From Candidatus Fluviicola riflensis (lineage in GTDB: Bacteria; Bacteroidota; Bacteroidia; Flavobacteriales_D; Crocinitomicaceae): 64,000 nt of DNA. The stretch spans positions 4,266,641 to 4,330,640 of the forward strand of contig CP022585.1 of NCBI GenBank assembly GCA_002243285.1, written 5' to 3'. The translations under genes and the position numbers were made by a program. Positions 10,181 through 20,099 of this stretch are shown one piece after another (the stretch's first letter is position 1; the number at the start of each line of letters is the position of its first letter). The notes under the pieces are model-generated. The model saw only the letters and a list, made by a program, of their open reading frames with translations, searched no databases and was not told the origin of the DNA.

Positions 10181-13100
10181 TTATTGTTTCACGATCCGGA
10201 TAGTTTGCCGAACCGCATTCAGATTAAATGTGATGAAGTAAATTCCTTTGGAATAATCATTCATATCGAATTGGGTTTCCAATGAACTGATCGTACTTGT
10301 ATGCAACAATTGACCATCAACAGAACGAATTTCCATGTTCATTTTTCGTGCATCAAGTTGCGAAATTGTCAGCATTCCGTCAGTCGGATTGGGAGCAACA
10401 GTGATTCCGTCCAGGTACAATTCATCGACTCCGTTGTTGGAATCACCTGTTCCGTTTCCGGTTGAAAATTGTCCTTTTTCTTTGTTGGAACGGGCTGAGT
10501 TGAAATCCTGCGCTCTCCAGACAACTGCAGTACACGTGGCATCTAATTCAATTTCAACCATATAATCCAGACCTGGCTCTGTAATTGGTGTGTTGTCGGT
10601 ATACGAAAACTGCGTTGTAGGAAGAGTTGCAACAACTTCCCAATCGTTGGCAGTTGTATAACGCGAAACAATGTAATTGCTAAACGCGGCACCTTCGTAG
10701 GCATTCCAATTGACAGTAACATTTACTCCGGCATTGTCAATGACATCCAGATGGATGGTTTGGTGTGCCGCAGAAAGAGGTCCTTCTTCTTCACAAGCAT
10801 TTACCGCAGAAATTTTATAGCGCCATGAACGCGAAAGCGGTGAAGCAACCACGTCGTTGAACAGTGACAGGTTTGTTGCCTGAACTGTATCGATTAAGGC
10901 ATATTCTCCCTGGATGGAAGTTTCACGGTAAATTTTGTAGTAAGCAATTCCAATTGGCTGAACCGGTTCCCAAACAACGAGATTCGTGGTGGTAGCACTG
11001 TCAACAGTAACCACACAAATGTCATTACGCAATGGTTTCACCACCGGAATATCCCAGCCTTTGACTGCGCGACAGTTGTTGGAAACAGTCAATGTGCACA
11101 GGTACAGGTTTGGCAAAAGGCCTTCAATGTCCTCAGTTGTTTCACCGTTTGACCAATCAATTGCAGTAACGGTTTCGCCAAATGGAATATCAGGGTACGT
11201 ATCTATTGCTCCGGTTGCTGCTCCGCAATCGGTTCCCGTAACAGTTCCGTATAAGTTTCCGGCACCTGATTCGCTCATGTAAATCGTGTTGACAGTCATA
11301 CACCCTTGCCCGTCGGTTGTGGTCAGTGAGTAGATCCCGAAAGCTAAGTTCGATGTGTTCGGGCCGGTATCTCCGTTGCTCCAGGCGTACGTATACGGCA
11401 CTGTTCCGCCCGAAGTCATATCTACGTCTATTGAACCGGTTGCAGCCTGACATGCCGTAAAATTGGTGATTACTTCTGTTACCAAAGGTTCAGGTTCGGT
11501 AATGGTAAACGTTTTGGAAATGGAGCAACCGGTAACATCGGTCACATTGGCTGTGTAATTTCCAGCAGGAACTCCAGTAAGGTTCAATGTTGAATGGCCG
11601 GAACTCCAAATTACTGTTAGCGGTGCGACCAATCCAACTGGTGTAAGCGTAATAGCTCCACTTGCCTGGCTGTTGCATGAAACATCTGTAATAACAGCTG
11701 TCAAGTCGGTGCCTGAAGTAACGATTTCAAAATACTTGTTGACGATACAATTGTTGGCATCGATGAGTGTATAACTGAATTGTCCGGCTGGAAGATTGTT
11801 TACGTTGTTGGTGTTTTGCTCACCTGAACTCCATTGTGACAATTCATAGGGTGTTGCACCACCCGAAACCAGCGCAGATGCCGTTCCGGAATTTCCGTTA
11901 CAAACGGTTGGTGTTTGTGTAATGTTGACATCCGGCGAAATATGGTAAACAAATGGCACATCAATGTTGTAATAACAGATGCCATCGTTGTAATCATACG
12001 AAAGCGTGTAGGCTGTTTCAGCGGCTATCGAGCCATTATCGGTATCAAAGATTCCATTCGGAAAGTTCATTTCCAGCGTGTTTTCGTAAAATTGTCCACC
12101 CGGAATGGAAACAAAATCATTTAAATTTACTTCACCCTGGCCTGAGCAAAGATCAACTGATGCAATGTTATAAACCGGCGGATTGGAAGATGTAACCGTG
12201 ATTACTGGTAACACCAAAATAACCGTATCGATCCCATCGGTTACTTCAATGCTTAAGGTAACCGTTCCGGGAATATCAGCAGTTGCGTACAAACTAAATG
12301 CATTTGCACCAAGATCATTAAATCCGGCATTTGCAGGATCAATAATGGAAATATCCGAAGAGAAAATGTTCAGGATCGTCACCGGATCGATATTTTCATC
12401 AATGATGCCGAAGTTATTAAAAACGGTATTGGATTGCCCTTCGCACAACTGCGGCGTTTGGTCTAAACTGTTTTGATCGAGGTAAGGAACACTGTTCGAC
12501 AACCGGAAGAAACGCTCCTGCATTGTCGGGTCATAAAAACTCACTGCAAAACGTTTGTCGGAAAGGGAATAACCCATTCGATGCTGTGTCGGTGAATTGT
12601 CTGCAAGCGAATAATTCATCGGCGCGCCAAGTGTGTCGTAAATTCCCGTATTTACATCACGAACAGAAACGTAGGTCGTGTATGGGTTTGCATTGGAAGG
12701 ACTGTAATTGTTCAGATAATACAGATTATCAGTCGTTCCGATGGTGGCGCCCATTGAATAATATTCGGCAAGATTTCCGGAATACGGAAAATCGGTCAGA
12801 GTTCCTGCTTCATAACGTTTTTCAATTCCGGCGATATTACCCTGATCGTAACCGAGAACAAACACTTTGCTGATTCCATCCGAATTGATCATCGAATTGT
12901 GTGTAGTGATTGGCTGGCCGCCATTGAACAACTCGCCTGTAGCTGACGAAGCCACATACGGAACCAATGTTGCCGTTGTCAAATCAGATTTCATTAACAA
13001 CAATCCTGAAGGAGAGTCAGTGCTAACAACGGTAAAAAGTGTGTCACCGGCAATGGTCATATCAAAGCCGTCGATAGAAGTTGCTGAAATGGTAGGTGCC

Positions 13101-13642
13101 TGAATCGATACAGCTGTTGTTGTATAATCGATCTTTGTGAGTTTCACTAAATTTCCAGCGTTATTGCGGTAAAGTATGTAACCGAAATTGGCGTCTGTAC
13201 CCATTTCAAAATCAAACCCTCCGGCATCCTGATAATCGGCCAATTGGAAAGAAACAATCTCAGTAACACCACCCGTATTTACTTTAAAGATTTTGAAAAT
13301 CGGTTGCAAGCTCGCATTTCCCGTTTTTACAAGGACAAATGCATCGTTACCTACTTTTCTGGATTTGATCATCTTAAGGCCTTCGTAAACCGTCTCAGAA
13401 TAAACTGGTATCCACCCACTTGCCGTGGTATAGTGATCAAAATAAATTTTGTAGCCCGAACCATCGTCCCAGATATAAGAAGCGAAAATGGACCCGTCGT
13501 CCGTCATCACAACATCACCGGCTTCGGGAGCAACCGACCCTGCGCTGGGAGCAACGGGAGTGTTGGGTAAATCGTGCCAAACAACCTGGGCAATGTTTAC
13601 GGAACTAACGAGCAACGCACAAATAAGTAGTAATCTTTTCAT
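10181..13642 (-). CDS. SprB-repeat T9SS-secreted surface protein (paralogue C)
   Basis: 1153 aa from the ATG at 13642, which opens the signal peptide MKRLLLICALLVSSVNIAQ; a longer in-frame start adds 23 residues and is unlikely because the -7 promoter box at 13664-13671 would then lie inside the gene. The layout is as in the two downstream paralogues: a unique N-terminal beta-rich part, SprB-like repeats at ~575-880 (SGTASALVSGG..., TGAIDTYPDI...), the shared fibronectin-III-like region, the linker GQFSTGNGTGDSNN and a T9SS sorting domain (VAPNPTDGMLTIS...GIYFITFN). It is the first gene of the three-gene cluster and probably drives paralogue B by co-transcription. Confidence 0.88.
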   Translation of the reverse strand: MKRLLLICALLVSSVNIAQVVWHDLPNTPVAPSAGSVAPEAGDVVMTDDGSIFASYIWDDGSGYKIYFDHYTTASGWIPVYSETVYEGLKMIKSRKVGNDAFVLVKTGNASLQPIFKIFKVNTGGVTEIVSFQLADYQDAGGFDFEMGTDANFGYILYRNNAGNLVKLTKIDYTTTAVSIQAPTISATSIDGFDMTIAGDTLFTVVSTDSPSGLLLMKSDLTTATLVPYVASSATGELFNGGQPITTHNSMINSDGISKVFVLGYDQGNIAGIEKRYEAGTLTDFPYSGNLAEYYSMGATIGTTDNLYYLNNYSPSNANPYTTYVSVRDVNTGIYDTLGAPMNYSLADNSPTQHRMGYSLSDKRFAVSFYDPTMQERFFRLSNSVPYLDQNSLDQTPQLCEGQSNTVFNNFGIIDENIDPVTILNIFSSDISIIDPANAGFNDLGANAFSLYATADIPGTVTLSIEVTDGIDTVILVLPVITVTSSNPPVYNIASVDLCSGQGEVNLNDFVSIPGGQFYENTLEMNFPNGIFDTDNGSIAAETAYTLSYDYNDGICYYNIDVPFVYHISPDVNITQTPTVCNGNSGTASALVSGGATPYELSQWSSGEQNTNNVNNLPAGQFSYTLIDANNCIVNKYFEIVTSGTDLTAVITDVSCNSQASGAITLTPVGLVAPLTVIWSSGHSTLNLTGVPAGNYTANVTDVTGCSISKTFTITEPEPLVTEVITNFTACQAATGSIDVDMTSGGTVPYTYAWSNGDTGPNTSNLAFGIYSLTTTDGQGCMTVNTIYMSESGAGNLYGTVTGTDCGAATGAIDTYPDIPFGETVTAIDWSNGETTEDIEGLLPNLYLCTLTVSNNCRAVKGWDIPVVKPLRNDICVVTVDSATTTNLVVWEPVQPIGIAYYKIYRETSIQGEYALIDTVQATNLSLFNDVVASPLSRSWRYKISAVNACEEEGPLSAAHQTIHLDVIDNAGVNVTVNWNAYEGAAFSNYIVSRYTTANDWEVVATLPTTQFSYTDNTPITEPGLDYMVEIELDATCTAVVWRAQDFNSARSNKEKGQFSTGNGTGDSNNGVDELYLDGITVAPNPTDGMLTISQLDARKMNMEIRSVDGQLLHTSTISSLETQFDMNDYSKGIYFITFNLNAVRQTIRIVKQ

Positions 13643-13663
13643 AACCTGTGTGGATATCAATAA

Positions 13664-13671
13664 CAAATCTA
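13664..13671 (-). promoter_or_regulatory. -7 promoter box of the SprB cluster
   Basis: On the minus strand this reads TAGATTTG, a full match to the Bacteroidota -7 consensus TAnnTTTG. It lies about 22 nt before the chosen ATG at 13642. No convincing TTTG -33 element is present at 19 nt spacing, so support comes from the -7 box and position only. Confidence 0.45.
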
Positions 13672-13760
13672 GTGAAACAGACCAATAATAGAAAGAAATC
13701 GACCTATCCAATGAATAATTCGACGGACTTAATGACTAAATGGAGATTTCTATCCCTTTT

Positions 13761-15122
13761 TTAAGCAAAAAGTGCACGTACAACCTCATCAATTCGGGTA
13801 CATTGAACTAATTCGATTTTGTAATTGGCTTGGTCGAGGCCTTTGTTGTAGGCGGAAACAATGATTTTTTCAAAGCCCAGTTTTTCAGCTTCACGAATGC
13901 GTTGATCAATGCGGTTCACCGGCCTGATTTCACCTGACAAACCGACTTCTGCCGAACAGCAGATTGATCGTTCGATGGCGATATCAGCGTTGCTTGAAAG
14001 TACTGCAGCTACAACTGCCAAGTCGATGGCAGGATCATCCACACGAATTCCACCGGCGATATTTAAAAACACATCTTTTGCCCCGAGTTTGAATCCGCAG
14101 CGTTTTTCCATGACGGCGAGCAACATGTTGAGGCGCCTAAGATCAAAACCGGTTGATGAGCGTTGCGGCGTTCCATAAGCGGCTGTGCTCACTAACGCCT
14201 GCACTTCGATAAGTAAAGGCCGGAGTCCTTCCAGCGTTGCTGCAATCGCGACACCGCTTAAGCCCGAGTCGCCATTCGAAATGAGAATTTCCGACGGGTT
14301 TTCAACAGCACGCAGGCCGCTTCCGCTCATTTCATAGATACCCAGTTCGTTGGTGCTTCCGAAACGGTTTTTGATGCCTCGCAGGAGTCGGTAAACATGA
14401 TGCTGATCTCCTTCAAACTGAATTACGCAATCAACCATGTGCTCCAATACTTTCGGACCGGCAAGCGAACCTTCTTTGGTAATATGTCCGATAATAAACA
14501 CGGGCACCTCGGTCATTTTTGCGTAGCGAAGCAATTGAGCGGTACATTCCCTGACTTGTGAAATACTTCCCGGGGCGCTTTCTATAGCCGAACTGAAGAG
14601 CGTTTGAATGGAATCGATAATAAGCAGTTGAGGGGTAGTTTCTTCCGCCTGTTTAAAGATGTTCTGGATATTGGTTTCGGTAAGAATAAAACAGGCTTCA
14701 TTTTGCTGGCCAATGCGTTCTGCCCGCATTTTGATCTGCTGATCACTTTCTTCTCCGGAAACATACAATACGCGCAATTGTACCTGAACGGCTAGCTGCA
14801 AAAGCAATGTTGATTTTCCAATACCTGGTTCTCCGCCGAACAACACTAATGATCCGGGAACGAGTCCATCGCCCAATACGCGGTTTATTTCAGGATCGGG
14901 AAGTTGAATACGTCGTTGTCCGTTACTTTCAATGGTTTGGAGGGCTTGCGCTTTGGCACTTTTTCCGGAAGAAGTTGAAAACGCTACAATTTGCGGAAGA
15001 TTCTTTTCAACGAGTTCTTCCACAAAGGTGTTCCATTCACTGCACGACGGACATTTCCCCAACCATTTCGGGGTCTCATAACCGCAGTTTTGACAGAAAA
15101 AAGCTGATTTTACTTTTGCCAT
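13761..15122 (-). CDS. radA: DNA repair protein RadA
   Basis: 453 aa, the usual RadA length. An N-terminal zinc finger (Cys10, Cys13, Cys24, Cys27 in CQNCGYETPKWLGKCPSC) is followed by a RecA-like ATPase with Walker A GGEPGIGKST, Walker B LLIIDSIQT and the RadA-specific KNRFGS motif. The C-terminal Lon-protease-like domain (residues ~290-450) carries GGIRVDDPAIDLAVVAA and SAEVGLSGEIRPV. RadA is a DnaB-like helicase that promotes branch migration in recombinational repair. The gene stands alone between the SprB cluster and a terminator. Confidence 0.97.
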   Translation of the reverse strand: MAKVKSAFFCQNCGYETPKWLGKCPSCSEWNTFVEELVEKNLPQIVAFSTSSGKSAKAQALQTIESNGQRRIQLPDPEINRVLGDGLVPGSLVLFGGEPGIGKSTLLLQLAVQVQLRVLYVSGEESDQQIKMRAERIGQQNEACFILTETNIQNIFKQAEETTPQLLIIDSIQTLFSSAIESAPGSISQVRECTAQLLRYAKMTEVPVFIIGHITKEGSLAGPKVLEHMVDCVIQFEGDQHHVYRLLRGIKNRFGSTNELGIYEMSGSGLRAVENPSEILISNGDSGLSGVAIAATLEGLRPLLIEVQALVSTAAYGTPQRSSTGFDLRRLNMLLAVMEKRCGFKLGAKDVFLNIAGGIRVDDPAIDLAVVAAVLSSNADIAIERSICCSAEVGLSGEIRPVNRIDQRIREAEKLGFEKIIVSAYNKGLDQANYKIELVQCTRIDEVVRALFA

Positions 15123-15173
15123 GGAGGAATAAATAGAACGTGACGAAGTTAGTGATTAGTGACTAATAAAAAA

Positions 15174-15197
15174 GGGGGCACGATTAATCGCGCCCCC
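15174..15197 (-). terminator. Terminator of the S1 protease gene
   Basis: GGGGGC pairs with GCCCCC around a CGATTAATCG palindrome, with one A-C mismatch. On the minus strand it is followed by TTTTTTAT. It lies 26 nt beyond the protease stop and upstream of radA on the same strand. Confidence 0.88.
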
Positions 15198-15222
15198 ACA
15201 ACAAATTTTATTTTATTTCAAT

Positions 15223-17505
15223 TTATTTCACCACAACCGTTTTCGTTGTTGTGCCTTTATCTGAAGTCAAACGTACAAAGTACACACCTTTTGCAAGGTT
15301 GGCAACTTCGAAACTTGCCTGGCCCTGAGCAGAACGTACGGTTGATACAACCTGGCCTGTCGGACTCATTAAGGTAATTTCTTTCACACCATCAATTGCC
15401 GACATTTCGATGTTCACCATTTTGTCGGCTGGGTTTGGATAAACTACCCATTCCTGTTGAAGTGCCGTGATTTCCTGTACGTTATTCGGACCCACACAGA
15501 ACGTTTGCGTATTGCTGTTTCCAAAGTTTGACTGTGCAGTTGTTAAGCCTGCAACCTGAACCGAATTCGCATCAACCAAGGTATATGAACCGTCTCCGTT
15601 ATCGCAATCGGTATTTGAAAGACCATCGCCCCATGTGTCTTCGATCACAAATTTGTAGCAACCCGCTGTCAAACAGAATGTTTCATTAATAGTTTCACCT
15701 GCGTCAAGATCTGCATAAGAACCACCGCTGTAGTAAACAATCGAAGCGTTTGCCGGATCTTGTACTTCCCATGAAATCTCTGTTCCATAACAGTCAAGTA
15801 CCAATGTCAAATCAGCTGTTTCACCGTTCACAACTACAGTAAAGTTGGAAGAAACGGCGTCGTTTCCAGCATTCTGGTCAGTACTTCCGTTCGGATTGGT
15901 TACGTTAGCATCAAACGTATGCGCACCGCCAGCCAATGTGCTTGAAGGAAGTGTTACCACTACAGAAGCGTATTGCACAAGATTGCCTGTCCAATTGTAA
16001 ACCTGGTTGATGTTGCCATCGTATCCGTAATTGATATCTGCAGAAGTCAACGGATCAGATCCGCTGTTGGTAATGGTAACCTGTGGTGTAACAGTTGCCG
16101 AACAAAATGTTCCCGAAACACCGGCCGGACTTCCCACACCTGCATCAATTGTATTTCCCGGACCAGCAGGGTCTACGCCATCCAAAACGGTAACACCAGT
16201 ATTTCCCGGATCGAGCCAGTTGCTCAAACGGGAAGAGTTGGCGCCACCACCTGTCCATGAAGTGAAAAATTTACCATATTCATCTGACAAATTACCACCA
16301 CCACAAGCAGAAGCACCACCATGCAGTTGCCCTACGGTTCGGTGATTTTGATCAAACAACGGTGATCCGGAAGAACCTCCTTCGGTCACACCATTGTCCC
16401 AATCGGTAACACCCCAATGGCTGTTTGCCGGAGAAGCTCCGAAAGTTGTTGAGATCAGCGCTTGATCTTCAAACGAAATTTTCATAATATCTCCTGACGG
16501 GTGATGAATTCCTACAGCCGAAGTTGCAGGGACATCCGTACGATTCCAGCCGTTGTAATAAACTCCCCATGCAGGATTTGGAGCTGAGTTCAACTCTGTT
16601 AATGTAAAATCGGAAGGCGAATAATTAGCACGGAGTGTTCCACCGTTTACATTCATATTCGTTGGACCGTTTACTGAGTTTGCCGCTGTAGCGCAATCTG
16701 CCTGTCCTGCGGGTGATTCCCAGCGAAATCTAAATACCCAACCTGCCGGTGTAGTACCGCAGTGATTGGCCGAAAGAAAATACGGAATAATGGTTCCGCT
16801 TGTGTTGTTTACCAACGATCCTGTGCAAAAACCACCACCGTTTACCATCATGGCAACGGAGTTTCGCTGGTTTTCCCAACCGGCTCCGATCGGGCAGTTT
16901 ACATCGTACATGCAATCACCAGAGTCGTTTAGGGCTTTGAGTTCTTTTTCAAGATCGAAATATCCATGAACAACTGTTCCGAGAACGAGGGTTGACTGGC
17001 CTGCAACTGCTGCGGGTTCCAACACTTCAATCACAATGGCATCACCGTGAATAAGTTCGGTTCCCAATACGCGGTTTGCGTTGTTGTTCAATGATGTATG
17101 TGCGCCGATAAATTCGGTTCTGTCTTTATCAAATAAGTACAAACGCGTTCCCTGCGCCAGTTCAAATTGAGAGAAAATAACATTTAAAGAAAGTGCTCCT
17201 TCCGAGCGAATGATCAACTGACGCAATACATTTCCATTTGGAAGCACTTGCATTTCAGCTTCCTGCATGACGTTGATATTGACTTGTTGTTCAACACCGA
17301 AACGCAGGTTTTTTTCAAAGCTTGCCGCTCTGCGCGCAAGTTCTGCTGTTTGTTCTGCCAGGTTATCAACCAATGGCATTTCAATGGTTTTTTTGGATGA
17401 AGTCACCTTTCCGTTCCAGGAAATTGGCTGACCCAGCTGTTCTGTCTGTGCCGATAATTGGAGAGCCGACAGAAAGAACACGCCTAAGAGTAGTTGTTTT
17501 TTCAT
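15223..17505 (-). CDS. T9SS-secreted trypsin-like serine protease (lysyl endopeptidase-like)
   Basis: 760 aa. It has a signal peptide (MKKQLLLGVFFLSALQLSAQ), a propeptide-like region to ~195 and an S1 protease domain ~200-440. The triad is readable: His248 in FLSANHCG, Asp299 in PSDFTLTEL and Ser379 in TEGGSSGSP. Paired cysteines match the lysyl-endopeptidase-like branch common in Bacteroidota. A CARDB-like or Ig-like module (~450-560), a further beta module with a Cys pair (~560-675) and a C-terminal T9SS type A domain (VYPNPADKMVNIEM...GVYFVRLT) follow. It is an extracellular protein-degrading enzyme. The start is 33 nt after the thioredoxin-like gene, possibly in one transcript. Confidence 0.92.
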   Translation of the reverse strand: MKKQLLLGVFFLSALQLSAQTEQLGQPISWNGKVTSSKKTIEMPLVDNLAEQTAELARRAASFEKNLRFGVEQQVNINVMQEAEMQVLPNGNVLRQLIIRSEGALSLNVIFSQFELAQGTRLYLFDKDRTEFIGAHTSLNNNANRVLGTELIHGDAIVIEVLEPAAVAGQSTLVLGTVVHGYFDLEKELKALNDSGDCMYDVNCPIGAGWENQRNSVAMMVNGGGFCTGSLVNNTSGTIIPYFLSANHCGTTPAGWVFRFRWESPAGQADCATAANSVNGPTNMNVNGGTLRANYSPSDFTLTELNSAPNPAWGVYYNGWNRTDVPATSAVGIHHPSGDIMKISFEDQALISTTFGASPANSHWGVTDWDNGVTEGGSSGSPLFDQNHRTVGQLHGGASACGGGNLSDEYGKFFTSWTGGGANSSRLSNWLDPGNTGVTVLDGVDPAGPGNTIDAGVGSPAGVSGTFCSATVTPQVTITNSGSDPLTSADINYGYDGNINQVYNWTGNLVQYASVVVTLPSSTLAGGAHTFDANVTNPNGSTDQNAGNDAVSSNFTVVVNGETADLTLVLDCYGTEISWEVQDPANASIVYYSGGSYADLDAGETINETFCLTAGCYKFVIEDTWGDGLSNTDCDNGDGSYTLVDANSVQVAGLTTAQSNFGNSNTQTFCVGPNNVQEITALQQEWVVYPNPADKMVNIEMSAIDGVKEITLMSPTGQVVSTVRSAQGQASFEVANLAKGVYFVRLTSDKGTTTKTVVVK

Positions 17506-17538
17506 TGTTTTATTTTTGGAGAGTATATACGGGAGAAA

Positions 17539-18177
17539 TCATGAAACGCGCTTAATGCTGCATCCACGCGGAGGAGTTGTTTTTTCGGAAACTTTTTTGC
17601 CTGCAAGATGATCACGCATGGCTTGCTGCAGGTAATTTTTATCTTCTTTTCGTTTACCGTCAACGGTATTATCAATAGCGCCCTGGTAGATCAATTCGCT
17701 GTTTTCATTGAAGAAATACACATGTGGTGTTGTCTTGGCACCGAAAGCATCAGCCAATGCTGCGTTTTCATCCACCAAATATGGCATGGTATATGCTTTT
17801 TCACTGGCTCTGGTAATCATTGCTTCCATGGAATCATCACCTGTGCGTTTTGCAGCATTCGAATTAACAAGTACAAAACCGATATTGGAGTCTTTGGCCA
17901 ATTGGTGCAAAGCATTGTATTGTACTTCCCAGCCGGCAAAGCTTTCGCTTCCAACTACAAACGGACAAGTATTACAAGAAAAAACAACTACAAGTCCTTT
18001 TTTACCCATAAGTTTGGTAAGGTTCGTTGCAGTTCCGTCAGTGGCTTTCATATCTGTTTCGGCCATTGGCAACTTATCACCGATCTTTAATCCGGCTTTA
18101 TCATCGGGTGTTTCAACCGTAAAGGCAGCGCTCACAAGCGCAATACATGCAACAGCAAAGATGTTTCTTGTTTTCAT
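17539..18177 (-). CDS. Thioredoxin-like (AhpC/TSA-type) exported protein
   Basis: 212 aa from the ATG at 18177, which starts a signal-peptide-like segment (MKTRNIFAVACIALVSAAFT); the longer reading adds 22 unlikely residues. The thioredoxin fold is indicated by GDKLPMAETDMKATDG, then GLVVVFSCNTCPFVVGSE (a CNTC redox motif within the SNTCPFV-type family), then TTPHVYFFNENSELIYQGAIDN (cis-Pro after TT). Members are annotated as redoxin-domain proteins of undefined substrate. The predicted location is periplasm or outer surface. It is divergent from the 18265 gene with an 87-nt intergenic region. Confidence 0.85.
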   Translation of the reverse strand: MKTRNIFAVACIALVSAAFTVETPDDKAGLKIGDKLPMAETDMKATDGTATNLTKLMGKKGLVVVFSCNTCPFVVGSESFAGWEVQYNALHQLAKDSNIGFVLVNSNAAKRTGDDSMEAMITRASEKAYTMPYLVDENAALADAFGAKTTPHVYFFNENSELIYQGAIDNTVDGKRKEDKNYLQQAMRDHLAGKKVSEKTTPPRGCSIKRVS

Positions 18178-18264
18178 TCGTTTGAACTTTTGTCTTATGA
18201 TTGGAAATCCGATAAATTTACCCAATCTTTGTTTTAAACTCACAATTTACGATAAATTGCCATT

Positions 18265-19485
18265 ATGAGAGTACTATTTAGTTCACTTTTTTTGCTGTTT
18301 ACAGGATTCCTGAATGCGCAAACATTTGAAATTCCGGCAGAAGGATTCCCGTTTTACGAAGTCTTGGAATGGAAAGGACAAGGAGCAATTTTATTGAACC
18401 GCGACCCGTCGTTGAACCAGAAACAAGTGTACCTGACGTTGGTGGCAAATGACGGGAAAAGCTCGTGGAATGAGAATTTTAGTCCCGGTGGTAAAGAGTT
18501 CTTTTACATCTCAGAAGATGCCGGCCGTTATGTTTACTTTTTGGAGCATTTGGAATTGAAAAGTGGTAAAATCAGCTTTCACCAGCTCAACATTGCCGGA
18601 AATATTAAAAGCAACGCTGTTTCATTTACCGCTGCGTTGAAAAAAATCGGTGATTTTCCTGCCGATGAGTTGATATTACTGGATATTGTTACTTCTGAAA
18701 AAGCCCTGATTTATTTGTTCTCTCATACCGACAAAGCAACCAAGAAAAAATCGACCATCGCGATTACGATGACGCACAACAACTTTTTGGTGTATGCGAC
18801 TTTGGTAGCACAAAACGTAACCGGTTCCAACAAAGTAGAAGACCAGGTTTCGTGGTATATGGCAGGTGAAACAGGCGAGTCTATCGTTTACGCCGCACGA
18901 ACCCACGCCGGAAAAGATGCTGGCTGGCTCGTAAAACAATTTACACCGAAAGGCGTTTTGCAATCCGAATTCACCATCCCGGCCAATAAAATGGTTTTTC
19001 TGGAGCATGCACGTGTAGGTTTCGGAACCCGTGGCAGCGCGCTGTTGAAACGTGTAGAGCCCGTGGAAAAAGGAACGTTGGTGGTGAACAACGGCACTTA
19101 TTATGTTGGAGGTGTTGAAATGGCCGGCAGTAACGCCAATCTCGTTACGTATGTGTTGAAAGACAACGAATGGGTGAAATCGGCGAGTTCTCCGGTAAGT
19201 GGTTACAACGTGAAAAAAGGCCTTGAATTGGGCTATTACCCAATGCTAGAAGGAATTGGCTGGTATGTGAAATCGACCACAACCGAAGGACATTTTCATT
19301 CCTATACAAATGCAACCGGAATTGTTTCGGGTGCCGTAAATCAACAAACAAATAATCCAAGCAGGTTACTCACTGCCGAATTTACCGGTAAATTTGTAGC
19401 CAGTTTAGCAACCCGCTGGTTGGTGTTTGCCGCTTCGCAATTGCCAAGTAAGGGAGCCGTTTCTTTTGAATACGTGGAAAAATGA
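18265..19485 (+). CDS. Hypothetical secreted protein
   Basis: 406 aa. The N-terminus MRVLFSSLFLLFTGFLNAQ is a signal peptide ending in an NAQ cleavage site. The rest is beta-rich with repeated strand-turn patterns (WKGQGAILLNRDP, LTLVANDGKSSWNENF, YVYFLEHLELKSGKISFHQL), suggestive of a propeller, but I recognise no family. It lacks a T9SS sorting domain. Its stop codon overlaps the uridine kinase start (ATGA), so it is the first gene of a three-gene operon with udk and the sensor kinase. Confidence 0.75.
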   Translation: MRVLFSSLFLLFTGFLNAQTFEIPAEGFPFYEVLEWKGQGAILLNRDPSLNQKQVYLTLVANDGKSSWNENFSPGGKEFFYISEDAGRYVYFLEHLELKSGKISFHQLNIAGNIKSNAVSFTAALKKIGDFPADELILLDIVTSEKALIYLFSHTDKATKKKSTIAITMTHNNFLVYATLVAQNVTGSNKVEDQVSWYMAGETGESIVYAARTHAGKDAGWLVKQFTPKGVLQSEFTIPANKMVFLEHARVGFGTRGSALLKRVEPVEKGTLVVNNGTYYVGGVEMAGSNANLVTYVLKDNEWVKSASSPVSGYNVKKGLELGYYPMLEGIGWYVKSTTTEGHFHSYTNATGIVSGAVNQQTNNPSRLLTAEFTGKFVASLATRWLVFAASQLPSKGAVSFEYVEK

Positions 19486-20099
19486 TTATTGGAATTTGTG
19501 GCGGTAGTGGTTCCGGAAAAACCACTTTATTGAAACGTTTGGCGACTCACTTCGAGCAGATGAAACCAACCGTTTTTTCTATGGATAATTATTACCGGCC
19601 CATTGAAGAACAACTCCTTGATGCCAATGGCCAGGTGAATTTTGATTTACCTACGGCGCTGGATGAACAACAATTGATATCTGATTTAGGTCGCCTCAAA
19701 AGCGGCGAAGCAATCGAGGTAAAAGAATACCATTTTAACGCGCCCCCGGGAAAAAATGTGTTGATTACACTGGAACCTTCGCCTGTAATTATTGTGGAAG
19801 GATTGTTCCTGTTCCATTATAGCGAAGTACGTGAAATGCTCGATTTTACGGTTTTTATGGATGTGGACCCGCAAACGCAGCTCGACAGAAGGCTGTACCG
19901 TGATCAGGAAACACGCGGCTATTCCCGTGAAGCCATTTTGTATCAATGGGAACACCATGTGATTCCGTGTTTTGAACAGTTTTTGATGCCTTATGAAGAC
20001 ATTGCTGACTTTCATTTCAAGAATGACAACCTAGCCGATCAGGAATTTGATCGTTTGCTGGAAAGCCTCAGTCACAAACTCGAATGGTCAAACGTGTAA
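19482..20099 (+). CDS. udk: Uridine kinase
   Basis: 205 aa, the normal length. It phosphorylates uridine (and cytidine) to the monophosphate in pyrimidine salvage. Walker A is at residues 6-14 (GGSGSGKTT), followed by VFSMDNYYRP (the DxYY substrate loop), NFDLPTALD, EGLFLFH and DRRLYRDQETRGYS (the RRIxRD lid). It overlaps the upstream gene by 4 nt and the downstream kinase by 16 nt, so the three are translationally linked. Confidence 0.95.
   Translation: MIIGICGGSGSGKTTLLKRLATHFEQMKPTVFSMDNYYRPIEEQLLDANGQVNFDLPTALDEQQLISDLGRLKSGEAIEVKEYHFNAPPGKNVLITLEPSPVIIVEGLFLFHYSEVREMLDFTVFMDVDPQTQLDRRLYRDQETRGYSREAILYQWEHHVIPCFEQFLMPYEDIADFHFKNDNLADQEFDRLLESLSHKLEWSNV

Noticed and set aside
12523-12873. 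116-aa plus-strand ORF inside the SprB paralogue C
   Set aside because: Antisense frame of a long confident gene with no family features.
15223-17505. PKD or adhesin-only annotation for the S1 protease
   Set aside because: His248, Asp299 and Ser379 lie in the correct motif contexts for an active serine protease.
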